A DNA stretch of 64,000 nt from G963677445 sp963678275 (GTDB lineage Bacteria; Bacteroidota; Ignavibacteria; Ignavibacteriales; Melioribacteraceae). The stretch spans positions 186,001 to 250,000 of the forward strand of contig OY782765.1 in NCBI GenBank assembly GCA_963678275.1. Reading direction: 5' to 3'. A program made the translations under genes and the position numbers. Under the pieces are notes generated by a model that was given only the letters and a program-made list of their open reading frames with translations, ran no database searches and had not been told where the DNA came from. Shown here one piece after another: positions 26,339 through 35,408 of this stretch; the stretch's first letter is position 1, and each line of letters opens with the position of its first letter.

Positions 26339-29149
26339 TTGAATAAAATACTGTTATATATTTTTCTTTTTTTCGTTCTCGCCTTTGAATCTCTATCGGC
26401 GCAATTTTATTTTTTCGGCAGAAATAAGGTGCAGTATGAAGATTTCACCTGGAAAGTCATCAAAACTGAGCACTTTAATATTTATTATTATGATGATTTT
26501 GAGGAAATGGCTGAGATAGGGGCTTTTTATGCCGAGGAAGCCTATAACGATCTGAAGCAGAAATTCAATCATGTAGTCACCTACCGAATTCCCCTGATTT
26601 TCTATAATACCCACATCCATTTTCAGCAGACAAATATATCACCCGGTTTTATCCCCGAGGGTGTCGGGGGGTTTTTTGAATTTCTGAAAGGAAGAGTTGT
26701 TATACCCTACCTGGGTGAGCTGGCCCAGTTCCGGCATGTTATCAGGCATGAGCTGGTTCATGTTTTTATGACATCCAAACTTGTCAATTCTTTGCGTGAT
26801 CATCGTGTTCCTGTCGATAAACTGCCTCCTCTCTGGTTTGTGGAAGGGCTGGCAGAGTTTTGGTCGACAAGCTGGGATACCCAGGCCGAAATGGTAATGC
26901 GTGACGCTGTATTGAATAACATATTTTTTCCCCTCGAGAAACTGGACTACCTGAGAGGTTTCCTTATGTATAAGGAGGGCCAGAATTTTCTTGAATGGGT
27001 GAAAATTGAATATGGTGAGGATAAAGTTCTCAGGATAATGGAGAATTACTGGCGTTTTACAAAATTTCAGGATGTACTTGAATATACCCTGGGTGAAAAA
27101 CTTGAAAAGGTTTCGGAAAAATGGAGCTACCATTTAAAGCAGCGTTATTTTCCTCTCTATGAGGAGAAAGTCCCTCATCATATTCTTTCAGAAAAAATAA
27201 CTGATGATGGTTTTAATTTTTCCCCTGTACATTTAAAGAAGGATGGAAAGGATTATATCTATTTTATAGGCAATTATAACGGTTATTCATCTATATACCG
27301 GATGGAATATACACCCGGGTCTGAAGATTTTGCCGAACCGGAAGTGATCATTCAGGGTGAAAGAGAGGCGGTATTTGAATCTTTTCATCTGCTTGAGGCG
27401 AATCTCGCTGTATCATCTGCCGGAGATATCGCCTTTATCGCTAAATCAAATGGCAATGATGTGCTTTATCTTTATTCATCTGAAGATGAGGAGATTAAGA
27501 AAAGTTTTGAATTCAACCAGCTTATTTCCATCAAGACCCCCTCTTTTTCTCCTTCGGGGGATTCACTCGTTTTTTCAGCTATAGATAGAAAAGGATTCAG
27601 TGATTTATTTATTCTGGATATGACATCGGGTAATCTTACAAGATTGCTGAATGACTATTACAGCGATAAAGACCCGATTTTCAGTCCCGACGGAAATTCA
27701 GTTCTTTTTGTTTCAGACAGAACAGAAGGAATAAACTCAGAAACATTTAATCTGTTCAGATATAATCTGATAAGCAGAAAAACAGAATATATAACTTATA
27801 CGGATGGAAACATCGGCAAACCGCAATTCAGTCCCTCCGGTAAAGATATATTTGTAATCAGTGATTTTGATGGAAATTATAATCTTTGGAAAGTTTTGCC
27901 CGGCGAAAACGGAGAGGGAAAACTTGAACAGATAACACAATTTCTGACAAGTGTTTTTGATTATACTTTTGTTTCAGAAAATGAAATTGTTACATCCGGA
28001 TTCGAAAGGTTTTCTTTTCAGTTTTATTCCCTCGGTCTTGAACCTGCCGATTCAGTTATCCAGACTCTGGAATATGACCTGGATTATTCAAGCGGCCCCT
28101 GGGAACCGGGAAAAATATCGCTCGACTCGGAAGATGACAGGCTTGTTTATGAGAAAGAATACACCCTCGATTACGCGGTAAGCCAGGTAATCACCGATCC
28201 GGTTTATGGAGCCAGGGGTGGAGCAATGATGACCCTCAGCGATCTTATGGGCGATGACCGGTATGTAATTTTTGTTTATAATACCGCCGAGATAAGGAGT
28301 GAAATTGTAAGGAATTTTAATGTCGCTGTTTCGAGAGTTGACCTTTCGGGAAGGACAAATTACGGCTATGGAATCTTTAATTTCAGCGGGCGAAGATATG
28401 ATATCCGCGAGTCGGACAATTTTTATTATGAAAGAAGTTTTGGCGGTTTTTTCAGTTTAATTTATCCATTCTCATCATTCAACAGGATAGAGGCGAGCGT
28501 TAGTCTTGCTAATACAGATAAAGAATTGCCTGAAGAGGCTTTTATATCGAGAAAATCGCTGCTGCTATCCAATTCCATATCTTATGTCTGTGATAACGCT
28601 CTCTGGGGACCGACCGGACCTCTTGATGGTTCCAGGTTCAGAATTCTGCTCGGTTATACCAGCGATATAAAATACAGCAATGAAAATTATTATTCTTTTA
28701 TACTGGATTACCGCAAATATGAGCGGCTTGCCCTCAGGAGCACACTGGCTCTAAGGGGCGCTTTGATGTATAATCATGGTAAAAACACCCGCCGTTATTT
28801 TGCCGGGGGAAGCTGGGACCTTCGGGGATGGCCGCGATGGTCGATAAGGGGAGAAAAGCTCTGGCTGGGTTCTGTTGAGCTGAGATACCCGCTGATTGAT
28901 GAAGTATATTTTAAGTTTCCTATTATCGGGCTGGGATTCCGGAGTATCCGCGGCGCTATATTTTTAGACGCGGGCAGCGCCTGGGATGAATTATATGATA
29001 CAACCCTGGGTAGTGTTGGCGCCGGAATAAGGATAAATTTCCTTAATGCCATTGTTTTTCGTTATGACATAGGCAAAAAAATTGAAAACAATTTTAATGA
29101 TTTTCAGAATGGTTTATTTTATCAGTTTTTCTTCGGGTATGATTTTTGA
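26339..29149 (+). CDS. Secreted metallopeptidase (MA-like) - TolB-type propeller - BamA/Omp85-like barrel fusion
   Basis: The protein of about 936 residues has a signal peptide (MNKILLYIFLFFVLAFESLSA). A gluzincin-like domain follows, with HELVH (His137, Glu138, His141) and WFVEGLAEF, whose Glu169 is the likely third zinc ligand. From about residue 260 to 580, PD40/TolB-like repeats recur (SPSGDSLVFSA, SPDGNSVLFVSD, SPSGKDIFVISD). The last 300 residues form a surface-antigen barrel with FAGGSWDLRGWP and a final aromatic. I prefer TTG 26339 because it begins directly with the signal peptide; TTG 26330 adds three residues. The family is common in FCB bacteria but its role is unknown. Confidence 0.8.
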   Translation: MNKILLYIFLFFVLAFESLSAQFYFFGRNKVQYEDFTWKVIKTEHFNIYYYDDFEEMAEIGAFYAEEAYNDLKQKFNHVVTYRIPLIFYNTHIHFQQTNISPGFIPEGVGGFFEFLKGRVVIPYLGELAQFRHVIRHELVHVFMTSKLVNSLRDHRVPVDKLPPLWFVEGLAEFWSTSWDTQAEMVMRDAVLNNIFFPLEKLDYLRGFLMYKEGQNFLEWVKIEYGEDKVLRIMENYWRFTKFQDVLEYTLGEKLEKVSEKWSYHLKQRYFPLYEEKVPHHILSEKITDDGFNFSPVHLKKDGKDYIYFIGNYNGYSSIYRMEYTPGSEDFAEPEVIIQGEREAVFESFHLLEANLAVSSAGDIAFIAKSNGNDVLYLYSSEDEEIKKSFEFNQLISIKTPSFSPSGDSLVFSAIDRKGFSDLFILDMTSGNLTRLLNDYYSDKDPIFSPDGNSVLFVSDRTEGINSETFNLFRYNLISRKTEYITYTDGNIGKPQFSPSGKDIFVISDFDGNYNLWKVLPGENGEGKLEQITQFLTSVFDYTFVSENEIVTSGFERFSFQFYSLGLEPADSVIQTLEYDLDYSSGPWEPGKISLDSEDDRLVYEKEYTLDYAVSQVITDPVYGARGGAMMTLSDLMGDDRYVIFVYNTAEIRSEIVRNFNVAVSRVDLSGRTNYGYGIFNFSGRRYDIRESDNFYYERSFGGFFSLIYPFSSFNRIEASVSLANTDKELPEEAFISRKSLLLSNSISYVCDNALWGPTGPLDGSRFRILLGYTSDIKYSNENYYSFILDYRKYERLALRSTLALRGALMYNHGKNTRRYFAGGSWDLRGWPRWSIRGEKLWLGSVELRYPLIDEVYFKFPIIGLGFRSIRGAIFLDAGSAWDELYDTTLGSVGAGIRINFLNAIVFRYDIGKKIENNFNDFQNGLFYQFFFGYDF

Positions 29150-30294
29150 AAAATAAGTTATATATATTATTCATTTTGCTGATAGCGGCTGGCGGGTGTT
29201 CAAAAAAAATAGTTATCGACTCACTCGTGCCCTCAAACAGTTACTACAGGCAGTATGGAGCGGGGATCGGGAATAACTTTTATATTCCTAACAGTCTCGG
29301 CGATTCTCTGGAATATAAATGGACTGCCGAAACGAGCGGCAGCTATTCGCCATTATCATTCACCTGTTTTGATTCCCTTCTTTTTGCCGGCGACCTGTCG
29401 GGTAATCTTTACAGTTTTAATTATCTGTCAGGTAAGGAGCTTGGTGTAATAAAAGAAAAGGGAGCTGTTTCCGTATCACCCGTTCTGGATGGCTTTAAGG
29501 TTTATTATATACTCAATAACTATAAAAAGAATTTTTTTACATTTTTTATTTACGATTATTATAATGGCGATATTATTCTGGAAAAAGAGATAAAGAGCCA
29601 GTGTGATAATGAAATGCTGATATTTGAAGATGGTGTGGTAATTCTCGCCGAAAATGGGGCCTTATTAAAATATTCAAAAAGTGGTGAAAAATTGTGGAGC
29701 AGTGAAACCGGCGTTCTGAGTAATTGTCATCCGGCTTCTGATGGTGAAAATATTATTTTTGGAAATATAAAGGGAGAGCTGATATCTGTTAAAAATAAAA
29801 ACGGAAAAATCAATTACAGGAAAGATATCGGAAGTGGTTTTGAAAGCGGAGTTTCTGTTATGGAAGGTTTTGCCTATGCCGGCGATAATGAAGGTTTCTT
29901 TTACTGTGTAAATATTAAATCGGGAGAGCTGATCTGGAAAATCAACAGCGGCGCTCCGATTAAATCGCCTGCCCCCCTGGATAAGCAAAAAGTATATATC
30001 GTCAATCTCGCGGGTCGGATTATAGCCGCGGACAGGTTGACAGGGGAGGTGACATGGGATGAAAAACCGGGAGGTCTTTTTAATGCAGCCCCTGTTGTTT
30101 TTGACGACAGAATTCTTGTGCCCGATTTGGAAAAACGGGTGTTTATTATGGATAAAAATAATGGAAAAATTACGAACCAGATTAAATTTGAAAGAAGAGT
30201 GAAAATGACTCCACTATATTACAGGGGGAGAGTTTATTTTGGTGTTGATAAAGGAGAGATAATCTGTTATCAAACTGAAGGAACAAAATGGTAA
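29146..30294 (+). CDS. BamB-like PQQ-repeat beta-propeller lipoprotein
   Basis: The 382-residue protein begins with a lipoprotein signal peptide whose lipobox (AAGGC) places the lipidated Cys at residue 18. The rest is a run of PQQ-type propeller blades (GENIIFGNIKGELISVK, GFAYAGDNEGFFYCVN, KVYIVNLAGRIIAADR), the fold of BamB. The TTG start overlaps the stop of the peptidase-barrel gene, and its own stop overlaps the PEGA gene, so the three form one unit. By analogy it could help assemble barrels at the outer membrane, but that is inference. Confidence 0.78.
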   Translation: MKNKLYILFILLIAAGGCSKKIVIDSLVPSNSYYRQYGAGIGNNFYIPNSLGDSLEYKWTAETSGSYSPLSFTCFDSLLFAGDLSGNLYSFNYLSGKELGVIKEKGAVSVSPVLDGFKVYYILNNYKKNFFTFFIYDYYNGDIILEKEIKSQCDNEMLIFEDGVVILAENGALLKYSKSGEKLWSSETGVLSNCHPASDGENIIFGNIKGELISVKNKNGKINYRKDIGSGFESGVSVMEGFAYAGDNEGFFYCVNIKSGELIWKINSGAPIKSPAPLDKQKVYIVNLAGRIIAADRLTGEVTWDEKPGGLFNAAPVVFDDRILVPDLEKRVFIMDKNNGKITNQIKFERRVKMTPLYYRGRVYFGVDKGEIICYQTEGTKW

Positions 30295-31004
30295 AATATT
30301 ATATATATATTATTCTTTTAGTTCTCTCTGCTGAATTATTCGCCTCGCAGAATAAATACACTATTAATATTACGACCAACGTGGCCTCAGCCGCCATTTT
30401 TATTAACAGCAAACTCGCGGGCACAGGCAGCGCGAGTTATGAAACCGGGCGGGACACTAACTTTATCGCGATAAAAAAAAGCCTGACTGAATGGGGGAAA
30501 GCATTTATAAAGGATACAGTGATTTTTACGGGATCGGATAACGTGCGGGACCTTTCTTATAACCTTGATGAAGAGATACTTATCGATTCCACTCCCCAGG
30601 ATGCCGTGGTAAAAAACGGGGAAAAGCGCCTTGGAAGAACACCTTTATTCGTAAATAAAAACATCAGCTCTCTTCTTCTTTACAAAAAGAATTATGAGCC
30701 AAAGGAAATTTTTATCAAAGATGAAAAGGCCAGGAATATCAGCCTTAGTTTTAACGGTAAGATCAGGAAAGAAAGTTTTATCGATTCTGAATGGTTCCCG
30801 GCGCTTATCGGGTCGGCCCTGGTTCTGGGAGGCGCGGCGGCCTATTTCAAAATTGAGGCTGACGAAACATTTGAAGAATATGAAAAGACAATGGATCAGT
30901 CACTTATGGATAAAACAGATCGTTACGATCTCTATAGCGGCATTGCCCTGGGAGCTCTGCAGGTTAATTTTGGTTATCTTATCTATAAATTGCTGATCGA
31001 ATGA
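30288..31004 (+). CDS. PEGA-domain-like envelope protein
   Basis: The 238-residue protein has a signal peptide (about 20 residues, ending LFAS). Two PEGA-like segments follow: one around TNVASAAIFINSKLAGTGSASYE and one around STPQDAVVKNGEKRLGRTPLFV. A hydrophobic helix lies near residues 168-186 (WFPALIGSALVLGGAAAYF), and a second hydrophobic stretch lies at the C-terminus. PEGA domains are small beta-sandwiches thought to bind envelope polymers. It overlaps the propeller lipoprotein gene by seven bases and converges on a YbjQ-like gene. Confidence 0.65.
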   Translation: MVKYYIYIILLVLSAELFASQNKYTINITTNVASAAIFINSKLAGTGSASYETGRDTNFIAIKKSLTEWGKAFIKDTVIFTGSDNVRDLSYNLDEEILIDSTPQDAVVKNGEKRLGRTPLFVNKNISSLLLYKKNYEPKEIFIKDEKARNISLSFNGKIRKESFIDSEWFPALIGSALVLGGAAAYFKIEADETFEEYEKTMDQSLMDKTDRYDLYSGIALGALQVNFGYLIYKLLIE

Positions 31005-31007
31005 TTA

Positions 31008-31334
31008 TCAGGCATCATCGAGAAGCACGGCGGTGCCATTCGCTGAAACCATCAGCATACTGCCACCCTGACCGATAGTCTCATAATCCAGATCCACAGC
31101 GAGAACGGCGTTTCCTCCCAAAAGTTTTGCCTGTTCAATCATTTCTTTAACCGCTATATCTTTGGCTGTCCTCAATTCTCTTTCATAAGATGCTGATCTT
31201 CCGCCGACAATATCCCTGATTCCGGCAAAAAAATCTTTGAAAATATTTGCCCCGAGAATAGCTTCACCAGATACCAGTCCGTAATATTTTACTACTTTTT
31301 TTCCTTCAATAGCGTTTGTTGTGGTTACCAGCAT
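31008..31334 (-). CDS. YbjQ/UPF0145 family protein
   Basis: The 108-residue protein fits the UPF0145/YbjQ family in length and motifs: VTTTNAIEGKKVVKYYGLVSGEA at the start, then GGRSASYERELRTAK, ALLGGNAVLAVDLDYE-like wording (AKLLGGNAVLAVDLDYE) and a final glycine-rich strand. Family members form small oligomers and have been linked to metal binding, but the role is not established. It is a single gene, convergent with the PEGA gene across three bases and divergent from alr. Confidence 0.88.
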   Translation of the reverse strand: MLVTTTNAIEGKKVVKYYGLVSGEAILGANIFKDFFAGIRDIVGGRSASYERELRTAKDIAVKEMIEQAKLLGGNAVLAVDLDYETIGQGGSMLMVSANGTAVLLDDA

Positions 31335-31620
31335 GATTATATTCCTTTTCTTGTTTTATTTAATATAAGAAAAATAATTTTAAGATGAAATCGGAATTGA
31401 GGTTAACGATTCAAAAACAGATATCTTGTGGAATTAAAACAGTATTAAATAACCTCGCGGTTCCGCAAAGTGTAATGAAAATTCAAAATCAGGTTAAGGG
31501 AGCTGTTTTTTTTATTTTTGACAGGGCAAATTTTCAGGCAGCCACTTAATTTAATGATGGAAAATCGTTACATTTACATTTAATCAAAAAATAATTTGTT
31601 TTCCAATAAAATTAGTAAAT
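31335..31620. other. Divergent intergenic region between the YbjQ-like gene and alr
   Basis: About 286 AT-rich bases separate the two divergent starts. A short GCGG-TT-CCGC palindrome lies near 31458. No gene is visible. Promoters for both genes should lie here, but I could not define them. Confidence 0.5.
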
Positions 31621-32730
31621 ATGCGTCCAACTGCTGCTCTTGTTTCTCTTGATAATTTGTGTTTTAACTACCTCGGACTGCGAAAAAAGGTTCGGGGGGC
31701 CAAAGTAATGGCTGTCGTTAAAGCGGATGCCTATGGCCATGGCATGGTTAAATGTGTGGAAGCGCTTGAAAAACTCGGTCCGGATAAACCGGAATATTAT
31801 GGCGTGGCTCTTGTTGAGGAAGCTGTTGAACTGAAAAAATCAGGAGTAACAGAAGCTCCCCTCCTCAGTTTTGCCCCTTTTGATACGGAGGACATTGATT
31901 TATACAATAAATATAAAGTAATGCCCACTGTTTGTTCGGAACAGCATATCAGAGAAATTGAAGCGCTGACAACGGATAAAAAGATTATCGTCCATGTAAA
32001 TATTGATACAGGAATGGGAAGGCTCGGTTTTCATTATTCCGAAGCGGCTGATAAAGTTAAGGAACTTGCTTCCCTGGAGAATGTTGTTATCGATGGTATT
32101 TATACACACTTTTCCACATCGGATGAAAAAGATAAAAGTTACGCCCTTCTTCAACTGGAAAGATTTGGCAGAATCAGGGAAGAGCTGATTAGCGCCGGAT
32201 ATGGAAAAATTATTTTTCACGCGGCCAATAGCGGAGCTATTATTGATATGCCGGACGCTGTATTCGATATGGTCAGACCCGGGATATCTTTATATGGTTA
32301 TTATCCTTCGAAAGAAACCTCCGGTTCGGTTCCTCTCAAGCCGGTAATGTCCCTGGTTACTGAAGTATCCACTATTAAGAAATTCAGTAAAGGTGAATCC
32401 GCGAGTTACGGAAGAAAATTTACAGCCACGGAAGATACAACTGCCGTGACGGCTCCGGTCGGATATGCCGATGGAATTGACAGGGCGCTTACCAACAGAA
32501 TTTCAGGCATCATTAAAGGGGAATTCTATCCGCAGATAGGAAGAGTGACAATGGATCGCATTCTATTTGAAACGGGAAATTCAAATATTAATACCGGGGA
32601 TAAAATAACCCTGATCGGAGAGGACAGGGGCAAAATAATCAGCGCATGGGACTGGTGTGATATTTTAGATACTATCCCATATGAAATCACCTGTAATATC
32701 AGCAAGAGAGTTCCAAGGAAATATATCTGA
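31621..32730 (+). CDS. alr: Alanine racemase
   Basis: The 369-residue PLP enzyme interconverts L- and D-alanine for peptidoglycan. The cofactor Lys34 is in AVVKADAYGHG, and the second catalytic residue is Tyr263 in ASYGRKF. HVNIDTGMGRLGF and MVRPGISLYGY are the usual barrel motifs, and GRVTMDR closes the active site. The length is normal. It begins at ATG 31621 with little upstream ribosome-site signal and is followed two bases later by an unrecognised gene. It is probably cytoplasmic. Confidence 0.93.
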   Translation: MRPTAALVSLDNLCFNYLGLRKKVRGAKVMAVVKADAYGHGMVKCVEALEKLGPDKPEYYGVALVEEAVELKKSGVTEAPLLSFAPFDTEDIDLYNKYKVMPTVCSEQHIREIEALTTDKKIIVHVNIDTGMGRLGFHYSEAADKVKELASLENVVIDGIYTHFSTSDEKDKSYALLQLERFGRIREELISAGYGKIIFHAANSGAIIDMPDAVFDMVRPGISLYGYYPSKETSGSVPLKPVMSLVTEVSTIKKFSKGESASYGRKFTATEDTTAVTAPVGYADGIDRALTNRISGIIKGEFYPQIGRVTMDRILFETGNSNINTGDKITLIGEDRGKIISAWDWCDILDTIPYEITCNISKRVPRKYI

Positions 32731-32731
32731 A

Positions 32732-33526
32732 ATGGATATCAGAAAACAATATTTGATTCAGGCTGTAACAGTTGCCTCCAATAATCTCAGACTGACATCT
32801 GAGAAAATAGAAACCATTGTGCTGCTTAAACGCTTTCTGGCAGATACTGCCGATCTTGAAAGAGCGATAGCGAAAATGAAAAAAATTACGGCTCTTTCAA
32901 AACTTGGCATCAAGATGGGGGAAATATATAATTATATAGATGGAAGTTCGGTGGATTTTTTAAAACTTTCCGAAAAATTTAAAGAGCAGAGCCACAATAT
33001 TATCAGGCAGCTAAACGATTTTCTGGAGGTCACCGGAGCCGAATCTTTAAAGGTTATTCTTGCCGGAATTGATGAAAAAGAGGAGGACCCTGAGAAGGAT
33101 AATGAAGAACAGTCTGAAGAAAAAGAAGAGGGAGAACCGGATAAGAAGAAAGACCCGGCCGATGATAAAATAAAAAGAACATTGGAAATTGTTAAAAAAG
33201 TAAACGTCCTCCTGGATAAATATAACAGAGATGAATTTACCGAAGAAGATATTGATCTGTGCATACTTGAGCTTTACGACCTGGTTTCTCTGGTCAGGTC
33301 GCTGAATAAAGATGCCGGAAGAATGAGCCGGATAGCCTCGACAGCGTTGATAATGATAAGGGATGACGAATTAAAAGCAACTAAAGAAAATATTGAGTAT
33401 ATTCGTGCTTGTCTGATAGTAATTGTTGCCAGAGTCAGGGGAAAAGAAGTTGATATTTCAGATTATTCCCGGCTGGCAGAACAATTCGGAGACCTGATTA
33501 TGAAAAATGACAGAGGTTCTGATTAA
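32732..33526 (+). CDS. Uncharacterised helical protein with acidic linker
   Basis: I do not recognise this 264-residue protein. It begins MDIRKQYLIQAV, is almost entirely helical, and has no signal peptide or membrane helix. A highly charged linker rich in Glu, Asp and Lys (about residues 110-150) separates an N-terminal helical region from a C-terminal one. I chose ATG 32732, two bases after the alr stop; a frame open from 32681 would overlap alr. Its stop overlaps the manC start (TAATG), so it is co-translated with manC. A scaffold or adaptor role is possible but unsupported. Confidence 0.6.
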   Translation: MDIRKQYLIQAVTVASNNLRLTSEKIETIVLLKRFLADTADLERAIAKMKKITALSKLGIKMGEIYNYIDGSSVDFLKLSEKFKEQSHNIIRQLNDFLEVTGAESLKVILAGIDEKEEDPEKDNEEQSEEKEEGEPDKKKDPADDKIKRTLEIVKKVNVLLDKYNRDEFTEEDIDLCILELYDLVSLVRSLNKDAGRMSRIASTALIMIRDDELKATKENIEYIRACLIVIVARVRGKEVDISDYSRLAEQFGDLIMKNDRGSD

Positions 33527-34593
33527 TGGATGTATTTGCTGTTATCCTGGCAGGAGGAATGGGTGTCAGGTTTTGGCCCCGTAGCAGGGAAAAACAACCC
33601 AAACAGTTGTTAAAGATATTTGGGGAAAAATCTTTATTACAGCAAACCGTCGAAAGACTGGACGGACTCATTGAAAAAGATCATATTTTTGTAATCACCA
33701 CCAGAATTCAGAAAGCCGCTATAAGGGAGCAGATTCCCGATATCCCAAAAGAAAACATAATTGATGAACCGTTTGGTAAAAATACCGCCGCCTCAATAGG
33801 GCTGGCTTCAGTGATTATTCAAAAAAAATGTCCTGAAGCGATAACTGTTGTTTTGCCTGCCGATCATTTAATCAGGGATATAAAAGAATTTCAGAGAACA
33901 ATTAAAACGGCGATTAATTTTGCCGAGGGAAACAGCGCCCTGATGACGATAGGGATAACACCCGATAAACCTGAAACCGATTATGGTTATATCCAGTTCG
34001 ATGAAAATTTTATCGATTCAAATATACACAAGGTTATTTCTTTTGCCGAAAAACCTCCCCTCGCGACTGCCGAAAGATTTATTCAGGCGGGAGATTTTTT
34101 GTGGAATTCAGGAATATTTATCTGGTCTGTTGAGGCTATATCAAGGGAAATAAAGAAACTTATGCCCGAACTTCACTCAGGGCTTGTGGAAATATCCGCT
34201 TCTTTGGGAAAACCGGATTATCAGAGTGTGCTGGTTAAAGAATTCGGACAGTTTCGAAGCACATCAATAGATTACGGTGTAATGGAAAATTCGGATGAAG
34301 TTTATCTTGTAAAGGGAGACTTCGACTGGAGTGATGTAGGAAGCTGGGATTCTGTTTTTGATCTTTCTGAAAAAGATAGTGAGAAGAACGTAAGGAAAGG
34401 AAAGGTTTATACGGAAAAAACGAGCAACTGTCTGATTCACACTCCGAATAAATTTTCAGCCCTGATAGGGGTTGATAATCTGATTGTTATTGAGACACCC
34501 GACTCACTGCTTATTTGCGACCGTGACAATGCCGGGGATGTAAAACACGTAATAGACTATTTAAAGATGAATGAAATGAAGGACCTTATCTGA
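33526..34593 (+). CDS. manC: Mannose-1-phosphate guanylyltransferase
   Basis: The 355-residue protein begins VILAGGMGVRFWPRSREKQPKQ (residues about 6-27, abbreviated), which is the ManC-type form of the pyrophosphorylase signature. The WP and PKQ wording separates it from glucose-1-phosphate enzymes. Further marks are FGKNTAAS, VLPADH, TDYGYIQ, FAEKPP, WNSGIFIW and DFDWSDVGSWD. It is shorter than bifunctional ManC because it lacks the isomerase domain. It would make GDP-mannose for surface glycans. The TAATG overlap joins it to the upstream helical protein. Confidence 0.9.
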   Translation: MDVFAVILAGGMGVRFWPRSREKQPKQLLKIFGEKSLLQQTVERLDGLIEKDHIFVITTRIQKAAIREQIPDIPKENIIDEPFGKNTAASIGLASVIIQKKCPEAITVVLPADHLIRDIKEFQRTIKTAINFAEGNSALMTIGITPDKPETDYGYIQFDENFIDSNIHKVISFAEKPPLATAERFIQAGDFLWNSGIFIWSVEAISREIKKLMPELHSGLVEISASLGKPDYQSVLVKEFGQFRSTSIDYGVMENSDEVYLVKGDFDWSDVGSWDSVFDLSEKDSEKNVRKGKVYTEKTSNCLIHTPNKFSALIGVDNLIVIETPDSLLICDRDNAGDVKHVIDYLKMNEMKDLI

Positions 34594-35256
34594 TTGAAAA
34601 GGTTTATTACTGAAAAGGAAATAACAGATCTTCACAGATCCGGTAATAAGACACTTGTGGTGGAAGGGGAGTACGCTCTTACGCCGCTTGCAGCGGATAA
34701 ATTAAATCACTGGGGGATTAAAATTATCAAAAAGGAGGATATCGAATTATCTGCGAATAATACCGGATTTGAGGATAAAGTTAACTTTCCCCCCAAAAAA
34801 ATTGTTTTTGCCTGTGACCATACGGGATTTGAGGCAAAAGGAATTATTATGCCGATGGTTGAAGGAAAAGGTATTGAAGTAATTGACGCGGGAACTTATT
34901 CTGAGGAATCGTGCGATTATCCCGATTTTGCCTTTGCCGCCGCGAAACATATATTCTTTAATGAAGCTGATATGGCTGTTATTATTGACGCCACAGGGAG
35001 CCCCTCGGCAATAAGCGCCAATAAAATTCCCGGAATCAGAGCTGCCGTTTGTTATAATGAATTTACCGCTCACAGCGCCAGGGAGCATAATAATTCAAAT
35101 ATTTTGTGTATGGGAGCCAGGGCGCTTGGAATTGAGACCTTAAAAAGCATTGTCCTGAAATTTATATCCACACCTTTTGCCGCAGGCAGACACCAGAGAA
35201 GGCTGGATAAAATTTCAGATGTTGAGAATAAACTACTTGGGAAAAATATAACCTGA
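34594..35256 (+). CDS. RpiB/LacAB-family sugar phosphate isomerase homologue with extra N-terminal segment and altered active site
   Basis: This protein has 220 residues against about 150 for RpiB. Residues 1-50 (FITEKEI, then LTPLAADKL and IKII) resemble the N-terminal segment of EutT cobalamin adenosyltransferase. RpiB homology starts near residue 69, with ACDHTGFEAK (Asp75, His76). The usual CGTGIG catalytic loop reads DATGSP at residues 132-137, so the catalytic Cys is missing. The Glu used by Cys-less mycobacterial enzymes is not there either. SANKIPGIRAAVCYN keeps the fold signature. TTG start directly after the manC stop. It may act on another sugar phosphate or be inactive. Confidence 0.75.
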   Translation: MKRFITEKEITDLHRSGNKTLVVEGEYALTPLAADKLNHWGIKIIKKEDIELSANNTGFEDKVNFPPKKIVFACDHTGFEAKGIIMPMVEGKGIEVIDAGTYSEESCDYPDFAFAAAKHIFFNEADMAVIIDATGSPSAISANKIPGIRAAVCYNEFTAHSAREHNNSNILCMGARALGIETLKSIVLKFISTPFAAGRHQRRLDKISDVENKLLGKNIT

Positions 35257-35408
35257 TCAATAATCGATTTTTTACATAAATTTTAATTTCACCCGCAAAA
35301 ACCCCGCGATTCCCATTATATAAACGATTAAGTGATTCGTTAACAAGCTGGTAATTATTATATGCGATCGGTTTTATTAAAAAAGAATTTATCAGAAGGA
35401 AAACAGAT

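Noticed and set aside
32681..32731. Earlier start of the gene after alr
   Set aside because: It would overlap the conserved end of alr, whereas ATG 32732 follows the stop directly.
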